A stretch of DNA of 64,000 nucleotides from Sphingomonas sp. HF-S4 (GTDB taxonomy: Bacteria > Pseudomonadota > Alphaproteobacteria > Sphingomonadales > Sphingomonadaceae). Below, in pieces: positions 18,101 through 25,800 of the stretch. The DNA is taken from NCBI RefSeq assembly GCF_032911445.1, contig NZ_JAWJEJ010000001.1, positions 2,356,001 through 2,420,000 on the forward strand. Reading direction: 5' to 3'. Position 1 is the stretch's first letter. Each line of letters opens with the position of its first letter. The translations under genes and the position numbers were made by a program. The notes below the pieces were generated by a model. That model saw only the letters and a list, made by a program, of their open reading frames with translations, made no database searches and was not told where the DNA came from.

Positions 18101-18769
18101 ATGCTCAAGCTCATCATCGGCAACAAGGCCTATAGCTCCTGGTCGCTGCGCGGCTGGCTCGCGTGCAAGCAATCGGGATTGCCCTTCGAGGAAGTCGTGG
18201 TGCCGCTCTACGACGCCGAGTGGGACAAGCGCCGCCAGGGCGACGAGTTCGCGCCCTCCTCGGGCAAGGTGCCGATCCTGTGGGACGGCGACGCGGTGGT
18301 GTGGGACAGCCTGGCGATCGTCGAATATCTCAACGACAAGACCGGCGGCACGAAGTTCTGGCCGTCGGACCCGGCGGCACGCGCGATGGCGCGATCGATG
18401 GCAGCCGAGATGCATTCGGGGTTCGCCGCGCTGCGCCGCAAGCACGGGATGAACATCCGCCAAGTCTATCCGCCCAAGACACCCGACGCCGACGTGATGC
18501 AGGAGCTCGGCCGGATCATGGAACTATGGGCGCAGGCGCGCGCGCGCTTCGGCGGCGAGGGCGAATTCCTGTTCGGCGAATTCGGCGCGGTGGATATCAT
18601 GTTCGCGCCGGTGGTGACGCGGATCGTGACCTATTCGCTGCCGGTGCCGCGCTTCGCGCAGAGCTATATGCTCGCCGTGCTCCAGCATCCGTTCATGCAG
18701 GACTGGATCGCTGGGGCGCAGGAAGAGGATTGGGTGATCGAGCAGTTCGAGATGCCCGCGGGCGACTGA
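18101..18769 (+). CDS. Glutathione S-transferase family protein
   Basis: 222 residues. The thioredoxin-like N-terminal domain has KAYSSWSLRGWLACK as active-site region and SGKVPILWDGDAVVWDSLAIVEYL with the cis-Pro and the glutathione gamma-Glu-binding Asp-Ser. The C-terminal helical domain runs from about residue 90. It resembles bacterial maleylacetoacetate isomerase/zeta-like GSTs in general layout, but the substrate is unknown. An upstream TTG at 18065 in frame would add 12 residues; the ATG at 18101 matches the family start. Confidence 0.85.
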   Translation: MLKLIIGNKAYSSWSLRGWLACKQSGLPFEEVVVPLYDAEWDKRRQGDEFAPSSGKVPILWDGDAVVWDSLAIVEYLNDKTGGTKFWPSDPAARAMARSMAAEMHSGFAALRRKHGMNIRQVYPPKTPDADVMQELGRIMELWAQARARFGGEGEFLFGEFGAVDIMFAPVVTRIVTYSLPVPRFAQSYMLAVLQHPFMQDWIAGAQEEDWVIEQFEMPAGD

Positions 18770-18773
18770 GCGG

Positions 18774-18929
18774 TCAGACCGGCTCGCGCGACATCTCGTC
18801 GGCCTTGGTCCGCAGCGCATCGACCTGCTCGAGCGCGAAAGTGCCCAGCCCGGTCAGGTGCGCGCCAGAGAACGCCACCATATCGGCGACGCCAAAAACG
18901 GCCACGGACAAGAGGAGCGCCCAACGCAT
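18774..18929 (-). CDS. Small single-pass membrane or exported protein
   Basis: 51 residues, unknown family. The N-terminal hydrophobic stretch MRWALLLSVAVFGVADMVAF is a signal anchor or signal peptide; the remainder (FALEQVDALRTKADEMSREP) is an amphipathic helix. The ATG at 18929 has GGAG 5 nt upstream. It ends 4 nt after the convergent GST gene. Support is from start context, composition and a sensible small-protein layout only. Confidence 0.55.
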   Translation of the reverse strand: MRWALLLSVAVFGVADMVAFSGAHLTGLGTFALEQVDALRTKADEMSREPV

Positions 18930-18985
18930 GGTCGCTCCATACGCGCATGTTCGTGAAGCTTCGCTGAACCGCACGGTAGGGGAAA

Positions 18986-19432
18986 TTACAGGTCGCCGCC
19001 GTCCCTGCGCCGAAAGCCCTGCCCGGCGAACAGATGCATGTCGATATCGGGATAATGGCAGTCGGTGTCGCTCGGCCGCCCGACCGCGATGAACACGCAA
19101 TCGGCGTCGCTGCGGTTCTGCAGGACATGGCCGTTGCCGTCGTTCTTGGGGAAGGCCGCAACGTCGCCCGCGCGCATCACCGTCTCGCCGCTGTCATCGA
19201 CCAGCACCGCCTCGCCGGCGAGCATCACCACGAACTCGTCCTCGCCCTCGTGCCAATGCCGCTGCGACGACCAGGCGCCGGGCACCAGCGTGACATGGCT
19301 GAATCCGAAATCGGTGATCCCGCTCGCGGGGCCCAGCCGGCGATACCAGCGGCCCTGCACCGCGTTCGAATGCGGCGCGGGATAGCCGGTGGCATTGGTC
19401 TGCGGGATTGTATCTAGATCGAGCTTGGGCAA
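18986..19432 (-). CDS. Cupin-domain protein
   Basis: 148 residues with a single conserved barrel. Cupin motif 1 is seen as RHWHEGEDEFVVMLAGEA (two His, Glu as metal ligands) and motif 2 as the GDVAAFPKNDGNGHVLQN region with the later His. The chain resembles small cupins annotated as transcriptional-regulator-like or sugar-isomerase-like; substrate unknown. It is divergent from dapE with a 29-nt gap and therefore shares the promoter region. Confidence 0.8.
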   Translation of the reverse strand: MPKLDLDTIPQTNATGYPAPHSNAVQGRWYRRLGPASGITDFGFSHVTLVPGAWSSQRHWHEGEDEFVVMLAGEAVLVDDSGETVMRAGDVAAFPKNDGNGHVLQNRSDADCVFIAVGRPSDTDCHYPDIDMHLFAGQGFRRRDGGDL

Positions 19433-19461
19433 TGCCGCCTCCGTAACCTGTGGAGAGCCTT

Positions 19462-20580
19462 TTGCCCGACGTCGTCGAACTCACCAAGGCGCTGATCGCC
19501 GCCGAAAGCGTAACCCCCGCGCGCGGCGCCGTGTTCGACGTGCTCGAGGCCGCGCTGGTCCCGCTCGGCTTCGCGGTCGAGCGCTTCGTCGAAGGCGAGG
19601 AGCCCGACGGACCGGTCGAGAACCTCCTCGCCACGCGCGGCACCGGTGGCCAGCACTTCGCCTTTGCCGGGCATCTCGATGTCGTGCCGCCCGGCGAAGG
19701 CTGGATGAGCGGCGCCTTCGCCCCCGAGGTTCGCGGCGACCTGCTCTATGGACGCGGCGCAGTCGACATGAAGGGCGCGATCGCCGCCTTCGTCGCGGCG
19801 GCGGCGCGGGTGCCTGGCGATGGTCGGCTCAGCCTGATCATCACCGGCGACGAGGAAGGCCCGGCGACCTATGGCACGCCCCGGCTGATCGAGCGGATGG
19901 CCGAACGCGGGGTAAAGCCCGACCTGTGCCTGGTCGGCGAGCCCACGTCGGCACACCGGCTAGGCGACACGATCAAGATCGGCCGGCGCGGATCGACGGT
20001 GATCTGGATCGATGTGCCGGGCAAGCAGGGCCATGTCGCCTACCCCCACCTCGCCGACAATCCCATCCCCAGGCTGGTCGCCGCGCTCGCCGAGATCGAC
20101 GCCATCGCGCTCGATAGCGGCAACGCCTGGTTCCAGGCCTCGAATATCGAAGTCACCGACCTCTTCACCGGCAATCCGGCGACCAACGTCATCCCCGGGA
20201 GCGCCCGCGCGCGCCTGTCGATCCGCTTCAACGACGAGCAGCAGGGCGCGGCGCTGATCGCGCGGATCGATGCAATCGTGCAACGCCACGCGCCGGGCGC
20301 GGTGGTCAGGGGCACGGTCTATGGCGAGGCGTTCCTCACCGAACCGGGCGCGCTATCCTCGTTGGTCGCGGGCGCGATCGAGGGGAAGCTGGGCGTGACG
20401 CCCGAGCTTTCGACCAGCGGCGGCACCTCGGACGCGCGCTATCTGGTCAAGCTGTGTCCGACAGTCGAGTTCGGACTGATCAATGCGACGATGCACAAGC
20501 TCGACGAGGCGGTGGCGCTGGCGGACCTGGCGGGACTGACCGATGTGTACGAGGAAGTGCTGCGGCGGGTGTGGCGATAA
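19462..20580 (+). CDS. dapE: Succinyl-diaminopimelate desuccinylase
   Basis: 372 residues, M20 family. It hydrolyses N-succinyl-LL-diaminopimelate in lysine and peptidoglycan-precursor synthesis. Zinc and catalytic residues are visible: AGHLDVVPPGEGW (His, Asp), GRGAVDMKGAI (bridging Asp), ITGDEEGPATYGTP (catalytic Glu-Glu), VGEPTS, the dimerisation GRRGS segment, and the last ligand in INATMHKLDE. TTG at 19462 is chosen because GGAG lies 6 nt upstream; a GTG at 19450 lacks a site. Confidence 0.93.
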   Translation: MPDVVELTKALIAAESVTPARGAVFDVLEAALVPLGFAVERFVEGEEPDGPVENLLATRGTGGQHFAFAGHLDVVPPGEGWMSGAFAPEVRGDLLYGRGAVDMKGAIAAFVAAAARVPGDGRLSLIITGDEEGPATYGTPRLIERMAERGVKPDLCLVGEPTSAHRLGDTIKIGRRGSTVIWIDVPGKQGHVAYPHLADNPIPRLVAALAEIDAIALDSGNAWFQASNIEVTDLFTGNPATNVIPGSARARLSIRFNDEQQGAALIARIDAIVQRHAPGAVVRGTVYGEAFLTEPGALSSLVAGAIEGKLGVTPELSTSGGTSDARYLVKLCPTVEFGLINATMHKLDEAVALADLAGLTDVYEEVLRRVWR

Positions 20581-20593
20581 GGTCCCCCCTCCT

Positions 20594-20670
20594 CCGTTCG
20601 TTTCGAGCGAAGTCGAGAAACGCTTGTTCAACGCCTGATGCGGTTTCTCGACTTCGCTCGAAACGAACGG
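20594..20670. repeat. Palindromic repeat, CCGTTCG-ended (family C)
   Basis: Near-perfect arms of about 30 nt: the left begins CCGTTCGTTTCGAGCGAAGT and the right ends in CTCGAAACGAACGG. It begins 14 nt after the dapE stop and lies before the end of the convergent GGDEF/EAL gene. It shares the outer CCGTTCG and GAGC...GTCGA layout of family B but differs in sequence. Confidence 0.85.
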
Positions 20671-20689
20671 GAAGTAAGAGGGCTAGGTC

Positions 20690-22363
20690 CTACCCCGCGA
20701 TCCGCCGCGGCTCCACGTCGCGGGCCCAGGCGAGGAACTCGTCCTCGGCCATCGGCGTCGCCACGGCATAGCCCTGGAGCACGTCGCAGCCGATCACGCG
20801 GAGCACCGCGGCCTGCGCGTCGCTTTCGATCCCCTCGGCCACGGCTTCGCAGCCAAGGCCGTGGACCAGCCCGATCACCGCCTGGGCGATCGTCCGCGCC
20901 TCTGGCTGCTCGACGACATGCTCGATCAGGCTGCGGTCGAGCTTGACGCGGTCGATCGGCAATTGGCGCAGCCGCGCGAGGTTCGAATAGCCGGTGCCGA
21001 AATCGTCGATCGCCACGCTCGCGCCGTCGGCGCGCAGCGCCGAGATCGCATCGAGCACTTCGCTCGAGCAATGCATTGCCAGCGTCTCGGTGATCTCGAG
21101 TTCGAGCAGGCTCGCCGGCGCGCGCGCCGCGTGCATCGCGGCGCGGAGGCGCCGGAAGAACTCGGCATGGTCGATCTGGCGCTGGCTGATGTTGACCGCG
21201 AGCCGCTGCTGGATCCCCATCCGGCCCCAGCGCGAGATCGTCTCGGCGACGCTGCTCACCACCCAATCGCCGATCTCGACGATCAGCCCGGTCTCCTCGG
21301 CGCGTTGGATGAACGCGCCGGGCAGCTTGAGCCCATCGGGATGCCGCCAGCGCAGCAGCGCCTCGGCGCCAACGATGCGGCCGTCAGCGGCGCTCACCTG
21401 CGGCTGGAAGACCAGGGCGAACTGGTCCTTGTCGACGGCGGTGCGCAGGTCGCTTTCGAGTTGCGCACGCTCGGCGATCTGCGCGGCAAGGAATTCGCTG
21501 AAATGCTCGGCGCGGCCGCGGCCCAGCGCCTTGGCGTGGTACATCGCGGCATCGGCGGCGCGCATCAGGTCGTGCAGCGTCGTCCCGTGCTCGGGGCGCA
21601 TCGCCACGCCGATCGAGGCACCGATCGATATCTCCTGATCGGCGAGGTCGAACGGCTCGGACAGCGCGTACAGCACCCCGCGGCCGATCCGGTCGGCGTC
21701 ACGCAGGCTGCGCAGCTCGGGGAAGAACATCGTGAATTCGTCGCCCGCCAGGCGGCCTATCAGCGGCGCGCGGACCTCGCCCTCGGCTGCGAATCGGTCG
21801 GCGACCGCGCGCAGCCGATTGGCGACCATCCCGAGCAGCACGTCGCCCGTGGCATGGCCCATCGTGTCGTTGACTGCCTTGAAGCGGTCGAGATCGATGA
21901 AATAGAGCACCGCATCGGCGCCGGGCGGCAGATCGGAGAGCATCCGCTCGGCGGTGCGGCGGAAATTGGTGCGGTTGGCGAGACCCGTGACCGGATCGAA
22001 CATCGCAAGCCGCTGGACGCTCTCGAGATTGTCATGGAGCTGGTGGAACAGCCCGTCCATCGCGCGCGCCAGCGGGGGCACGCACTCGCGCACTTCCTGG
22101 GGGATCTCGCTCTGGAGGTCGCCATTGGCGGCGCGGGCGAGTCGCTCGATCGCCGAATCGATCGCGCCGGCGGTCGAGGCGATGCTGCGCTCGGCCGAGG
22201 CCCAGCACATCACGCCGCAGATGATCGCGGCGATCAGCGCGCGGCCGGCGGATTCGACGGTGAGCGAGCTTTCGGACGCGGCGGCACAAGCGAGGATGAA
22301 CGCCACCGCCCCGGCGCACATCGCGAAGGCGATGGCTCGGCTCTTTAGCGAAAATCCTTCCAC
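20690..22363 (-). CDS. Membrane GGDEF/EAL dual-domain c-di-GMP protein
   Basis: About 557 residues. Two N-terminal helices (AIAFAMCAGAVAFILACAAA and LIAAIICGVMCWAS) are followed by a short HAMP-like linker, a GGDEF domain and an EAL domain. The diguanylate cyclase motif reads RLAGDEF, a Gly-to-Ala change at position one that some active cyclases tolerate; no RxxD inhibitory site precedes it. EAL motifs are intact: VGAEALLRW, ITETLA, DDFGTGYSNL, KLDRSLI and AEGIES, so phosphodiesterase activity is likely. The GTG at 22363 is preferred to a frame running 73 codons further upstream. Confidence 0.88.
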   Translation of the reverse strand: MEGFSLKSRAIAFAMCAGAVAFILACAAASESSLTVESAGRALIAAIICGVMCWASAERSIASTAGAIDSAIERLARAANGDLQSEIPQEVRECVPPLARAMDGLFHQLHDNLESVQRLAMFDPVTGLANRTNFRRTAERMLSDLPPGADAVLYFIDLDRFKAVNDTMGHATGDVLLGMVANRLRAVADRFAAEGEVRAPLIGRLAGDEFTMFFPELRSLRDADRIGRGVLYALSEPFDLADQEISIGASIGVAMRPEHGTTLHDLMRAADAAMYHAKALGRGRAEHFSEFLAAQIAERAQLESDLRTAVDKDQFALVFQPQVSAADGRIVGAEALLRWRHPDGLKLPGAFIQRAEETGLIVEIGDWVVSSVAETISRWGRMGIQQRLAVNISQRQIDHAEFFRRLRAAMHAARAPASLLELEITETLAMHCSSEVLDAISALRADGASVAIDDFGTGYSNLARLRQLPIDRVKLDRSLIEHVVEQPEARTIAQAVIGLVHGLGCEAVAEGIESDAQAAVLRVIGCDVLQGYAVATPMAEDEFLAWARDVEPRRIAG

Positions 22364-22418
22364 TTTGGCCGTCCAACCCCCGTCAATCGCTCTCGGACGG
22401 AAATCTGCCAGACAGAGG

Positions 22419-23021
22419 TTAAGATTTTCGTGGCGGCGTTTCGCGAGGGCGGCGGAGTATAATATAAAGAGCGCCGCTGCCCCCGTGGCGCGGGTGCGCG
22501 GTGCGGACCGCGGCGATGCGATCGGCATGGCGCGACGACGCCAGCCAGTCGCCCACCGCCGCCCGGATCGCTCCGCGCGCATGCGGACGCTCCGATTCGG
22601 GGCGCGGCGGCTTGCCGGTGATCAGCAGCAGCACGCGATCGCCGCGGCGGATCGCCTGGTCGAGCCCGTGGTCGAGCCGGTCATAGGCGGCGCTCAGGCT
22701 GTGGCCGTGCAGGTCTATACTGGATTCGGGCGAGACGAGGCCGCGCGAGAGCTTGCGGTCCCAAGAGCCGTCGAGGGTATTGGCACTCCCCTCCGTGCTT
22801 GCAGGGAGGGGTCGGGGGTGGGTGCGAGAAGCTTTAGCTTCGAGCGAGGCGCGCGCCGCGGGCGGAGGGCTCGCGGCTTTGCCGCTCGCACCCACCCCCG
22901 GCCCCTCCCTTGCAGGGAGGGGAGTTTGTACGGGTGCCGCCTTTGCCTTCTTGAGCGGGGTAACCGTCTCGATCACGCGTTTCCAAAGCGCCGCTTCCTC
23001 GGTCGCCAGCGTTCGCTTCAC
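22419..23021 (-). CDS. Smr-domain protein with in-frame repeat insertion
   Basis: 200 residues. The C-terminal Smr (MutS2-related) domain carries SSIDLHGHSLSAAYDRL, LLLITGKPP and HGGSGALYIILRR, the DLHGH and HGGxG motifs of Smr endonuclease-like proteins. Residues of about 33-80 (TPLPAREGPGVGA ... THPRPLPASTEGS) are encoded by a palindromic repeat of family A, between the N-terminal helix and the conserved LDGSWDRKLSRGLV. The GTG start at 23021 overlaps the mltA stop (GTGA), so it is coupled to mltA. Confidence 0.85.
   Translation of the reverse strand: MKRTLATEEAALWKRVIETVTPLKKAKAAPVQTPLPAREGPGVGASGKAASPPPAARASLEAKASRTHPRPLPASTEGSANTLDGSWDRKLSRGLVSPESSIDLHGHSLSAAYDRLDHGLDQAIRRGDRVLLLITGKPPRPESERPHARGAIRAAVGDWLASSRHADRIAAVRTAHPRHGGSGALYIILRRPRETPPRKS
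22786..22924. repeat. Palindromic repeat, family A copy 2, inside smr
   Basis: Left hairpin CTCCCCTCCGTGC-TT-GCAGGGAGGGG, inner arms GGGTGCGAG and CTCGCACCC, right hairpin CCCCTCCCTTGCAGGGAGGGG. The whole element is read through without a stop in the smr frame. Confidence 0.85.
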
Positions 23022-24319
23022 GGCGTGACCGGTGCCGCCGTCAGCCGCATCACCACGGCCTTGGGGAGCAGCAGCCACGCGACCCCACGCGCCGACATGC
23101 CGCCCGCGATCGCCCGTGCGTCGTCCCCTGCGCCCCAGAAGGTGTCGAAGCGGTTGGCGCCCTTGATCGCGCCGCCGGTATCCTGCGCGACCCACAGCCC
23201 GGTGGCATCGGTGCGGTCCATCGACAGGAACGCCGGTGCGCCGAGCGGCACGAACTTGGGATCGACCGCGGCGCTGGTCCAGCCCGCCACCGGCAACCCC
23301 ATCGCGCCGAGCGGCCCCGCACCGGTCAGTTCCTTGAAGAACACGAAGCTCTTGTTCTCGCGCATGATCGCGCGGCCTTCTTCGGGGTTCTGGCGCAGAT
23401 AGGCCATGATGCCCTGCATCGAGGTCTGGCCCGGGCCGAGCAGCCCGCGATCCTTCATCAGCTTGCCGATGCCGGTATAGTCGCGGCCGTTCTGCCCGGC
23501 ATAGCCGATCCGCATCACCCCGCCGTCGGGCAACCGCAGCCGGCCCGACCCCTGCACCTGAAGAAAGAATATCTCCACCGGATCGTTCGCATAGGCGATC
23601 ACCGGCGCGCGGCCATCCAGCCGGCCCTGCTCGATCGCGGTGCGGTCGAAATAGGGAACGAAATTCTTGCCCTCGACGCGGCCTCGGATCTTCTTGCCCT
23701 TGAGGTCGTCCGAGAACAGCCCGAGATCGACGTCGATCAGGTCGGTCGGCACACCGTAGATCGGAACTTCGCACCCCGAGCGGCGCTCGCGGCAGCCGTG
23801 GATCTCGGGCTCGTAATAGCCGGTGGCGAACGCCTTGCCGTCGCCGATCTGCACCGTGTCGAAATGGCGGACGAAGAAGCCGCGCGCATCCCGGGTCGGC
23901 CAGCTCGAGGCGGCCCGGCACGACTCGGCCCAATCGGCGCCCTGAGTCAGGCCGGTGCTGTCGGTGCGGCGCTGGAGCGACGTGCAGCTCAGCTTGTACG
24001 CGGCCAGCGCGCGCTCGGCGCCCTCCTGGCCGATCGGAAGCGTATTGAGCGCAGGCCCGGCGACGACGCCGGTCGTACGCGCGGTGGTTGCGCTCGCGGG
24101 CACCGGCAAGGCGGGCATCGCCGCGAGCGGCGTGGCCGCGGTCGGCTGGCGTGCGGGCAGATGGACCGGGGTTTCGGGAAGGCTTGAGCGCGGCGTGTCG
24201 CGCGGCGCCGGTGCAGGCGAAGGTGCCGGTGCGCGGCTCACGCCCGCTTCGGGCGGCACGATTCCGCCCGAACAGGCGCTCAACAGAGCCGCAAGCGCGA
24301 CTGTCCCCCACAGACGCAT
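23018..24319 (-). CDS. mltA: Membrane-bound lytic murein transglycosylase A
   Basis: 433 residues. Lipoprotein signal MRLWGTVALAALLSAC with lipobox Cys16, then a Pro/Ala-rich linker to about residue 90. The MltA barrel shows GFFVRHFDTVQIGDGKAF, TGYYEPEIHG and FFLQVQGSGRLRLPDGG; the C-terminal 3D domain has the conserved Asp pattern SMDRTDATGLWVAQDTGGAI and FDTFWGAGDDAR. The enzyme cleaves the MurNAc-GlcNAc bond with anhydro-product formation at the outer membrane. It lies 10 nt downstream of the Tim44-domain gene and overlaps smr. Confidence 0.93.
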   Translation of the reverse strand: MRLWGTVALAALLSACSGGIVPPEAGVSRAPAPSPAPAPRDTPRSSLPETPVHLPARQPTAATPLAAMPALPVPASATTARTTGVVAGPALNTLPIGQEGAERALAAYKLSCTSLQRRTDSTGLTQGADWAESCRAASSWPTRDARGFFVRHFDTVQIGDGKAFATGYYEPEIHGCRERRSGCEVPIYGVPTDLIDVDLGLFSDDLKGKKIRGRVEGKNFVPYFDRTAIEQGRLDGRAPVIAYANDPVEIFFLQVQGSGRLRLPDGGVMRIGYAGQNGRDYTGIGKLMKDRGLLGPGQTSMQGIMAYLRQNPEEGRAIMRENKSFVFFKELTGAGPLGAMGLPVAGWTSAAVDPKFVPLGAPAFLSMDRTDATGLWVAQDTGGAIKGANRFDTFWGAGDDARAIAGGMSARGVAWLLLPKAVVMRLTAAPVTP

Positions 24320-24329
24320 ATGCAGTCCC

Positions 24330-24974
24330 TTATGCTTCGTCGGTTTCGACCAGCTTCCAGTTCGGATCGTCGCTGCGCAGATTGCGCGCGAAGGTCCAGA
24401 TGTCGTGCGTCTCGACCGCGTCGCTGAGCGAGCCGGCGACGACATTGCCGTCCTGGTCGCGCGTGACCGCGGCGATATCGGCGTCGAACCGGACGGTGAT
24501 CCGGGCGACCTTGCCCTCCACCGAGGCGTCGATGATCATCGCACGCTCGATCGCGACCAGCCGATTATCAAGGACGTGCCCCGCGGCCTTGCGCTCGGCG
24601 ATCGCCTCGGCGAACCCGCCGCGAACCTCGTCCTCGACCAGCCACGCCAGCGTTTCCTCGTCGCCCTTCCAGAAGGCCTCGAGGATCATGCGGTAGGCGG
24701 ACTTGGACCCTTCGACGAACTGCGCGACGTCGAAGCTCGAATCGGCAGAGATAACGGCGCGCAGCCCGCTCTCGGCACCGGCTTCGATCGGGCGGTTGGC
24801 GCTCTCGCGCACTTCCGGCGTCATGTCGATCGTGCGCGGCATCGCCTGCGCGCCCACGCGCTCCTCGGCGGGCTTGGGCAGCGCCTGCTCATGCCCGGTG
24901 CGCTTGCCGAGCACCGAGTAGAGCCTGAGTGCCAGAAAACCGGCGATCATCGCGAACAGGATAACGTAAAACAC
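24330..24974 (-). CDS. Tim44/TimA-domain inner-membrane protein
   Basis: 214 residues. An N-terminal anchor helix (FYVILFAMIAGFLALRLYSV) and a Tim44-like domain from about residue 75: FVEGSKSAYRMILEAFWKGD, LEDEVRGGFAEAI-type segment and a C-terminal sheet ending DIWTFARNLRSDDPNWKLVE. Tim44-like proteins of alphaproteobacteria are the bacterial relatives of the mitochondrial import motor anchor; their function is poorly known. GTG at 24974 has GGAGG 4 nt upstream. It is divergent from secB (166-nt gap), a conserved secretion-related neighbourhood, and precedes mltA and smr in one operon. Confidence 0.88.
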   Translation of the reverse strand: MFYVILFAMIAGFLALRLYSVLGKRTGHEQALPKPAEERVGAQAMPRTIDMTPEVRESANRPIEAGAESGLRAVISADSSFDVAQFVEGSKSAYRMILEAFWKGDEETLAWLVEDEVRGGFAEAIAERKAAGHVLDNRLVAIERAMIIDASVEGKVARITVRFDADIAAVTRDQDGNVVAGSLSDAVETHDIWTFARNLRSDDPNWKLVETDEA

Positions 24975-25140
24975 TGAGCCTCCGAGCCTCGTCACCGAGT
25001 TACATAGGCCTTCGCGCCGCGGGATACAAACGCCCCGCGAAAACGCCGCCCGATTGAAGTCCTTTCGCGCCCCTGCTAGGCGCGCTGGCTGAACAAACGC
25101 GTCACACACGCGAAACTTTCCGAGAAAAGAGGAATCTTCG

Positions 25141-25650
25141 ATGGCCGAGAACGACACCGTCGCCGAATTCGGCGAGCCCGCTGCCAATGGCGCTGATACC
25201 GCGCCGGTCGCGGGGGTGCTGTCGCAATATGTGAAGGACCTGTCGTTCGAGAATCCGAATGCACCGCAGGTCTATCAGTCGCAGACCGCGCCGGCGATCG
25301 ACGTCCAGTTCAACATCGGCTCGGGCCAGGTCGGCGAGGACGTCTACGAAGTCGTGCTCAAGATCGACGTCAAGGCGCAGGCCGAGGACCAGACCGCGTT
25401 CGTCGTCGATCTTTCTTATGCGGGGCTGTTCGCGATCCGCAACGTGCCGCAGGACCAGATGGAGCCGTTCCTGCTCGGCGAAGCGCCGCGCATCCTGTTC
25501 CCCTTCGCGCGCCGCGTGATCGCCGATTGCGTCCGCGACGGCGGCTTCCCGCCGCTGATGCTCGAGCCGATCGACTTCACCGGCATCTATTTGCAGCAGC
25601 GCGCCCAGGCCGGCGACATCGCGCAGGGCGAGATCGCAGGCAACGCCTGA
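25141..25650 (+). CDS. secB: Protein-export chaperone SecB
   Basis: 169 residues. Conserved SecB segments: VLSQYVKDLSFENPNAP, IDVQFNIG, VYEVVLKIDVKAQ, AFVVDLSYAGLFAI, and LLGEAPRILFPFARRVIADC with GGFPPLMLEPIDFTGIY. SecB tetramers keep preproteins unfolded and deliver them to SecA. It is monocistronic here, divergent from the Tim44-domain gene and followed by a palindromic repeat that may terminate transcription. Confidence 0.97.
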   Translation: MAENDTVAEFGEPAANGADTAPVAGVLSQYVKDLSFENPNAPQVYQSQTAPAIDVQFNIGSGQVGEDVYEVVLKIDVKAQAEDQTAFVVDLSYAGLFAIRNVPQDQMEPFLLGEAPRILFPFARRVIADCVRDGGFPPLMLEPIDFTGIYLQQRAQAGDIAQGEIAGNA

Positions 25651-25691
25651 GACCCGGGTGGGGGAGCACGGGATAATGTTGCTTCCCCTCC

Positions 25692-25778
25692 CCGTTCGGG
25701 CTGAGCTTGTCGAAACCCCGTCTTTCTTTCGCTCGACGGTGAGGAAGAACGGCACTTCGACAAGCTCAGTGCGAACGG
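25692..25778. repeat. Palindromic repeat, family B copy 1
   Basis: Arms CCGTTCGGGCTGAGCTTGTC and CTTCGACAAGCTCAGTGCGA...CGG flank a 40-nt core. Same outer arms as the copy inside coaBC (40520-40609) and a degenerate copy before msrB (48005-48086). Lies between secB and murJ. Confidence 0.85.
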
Positions 25779-25800
25779 GTTCTATGTCTGTCGCCCGGTC

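Noticed and set aside
22419..24311. Single fused protein covering smr and the region antisense-phase to mltA
   Set aside because: Only its last 200 residues are real (Smr). Upstream of the GTG at 23021 the frame is out of phase with mltA and meaningless.
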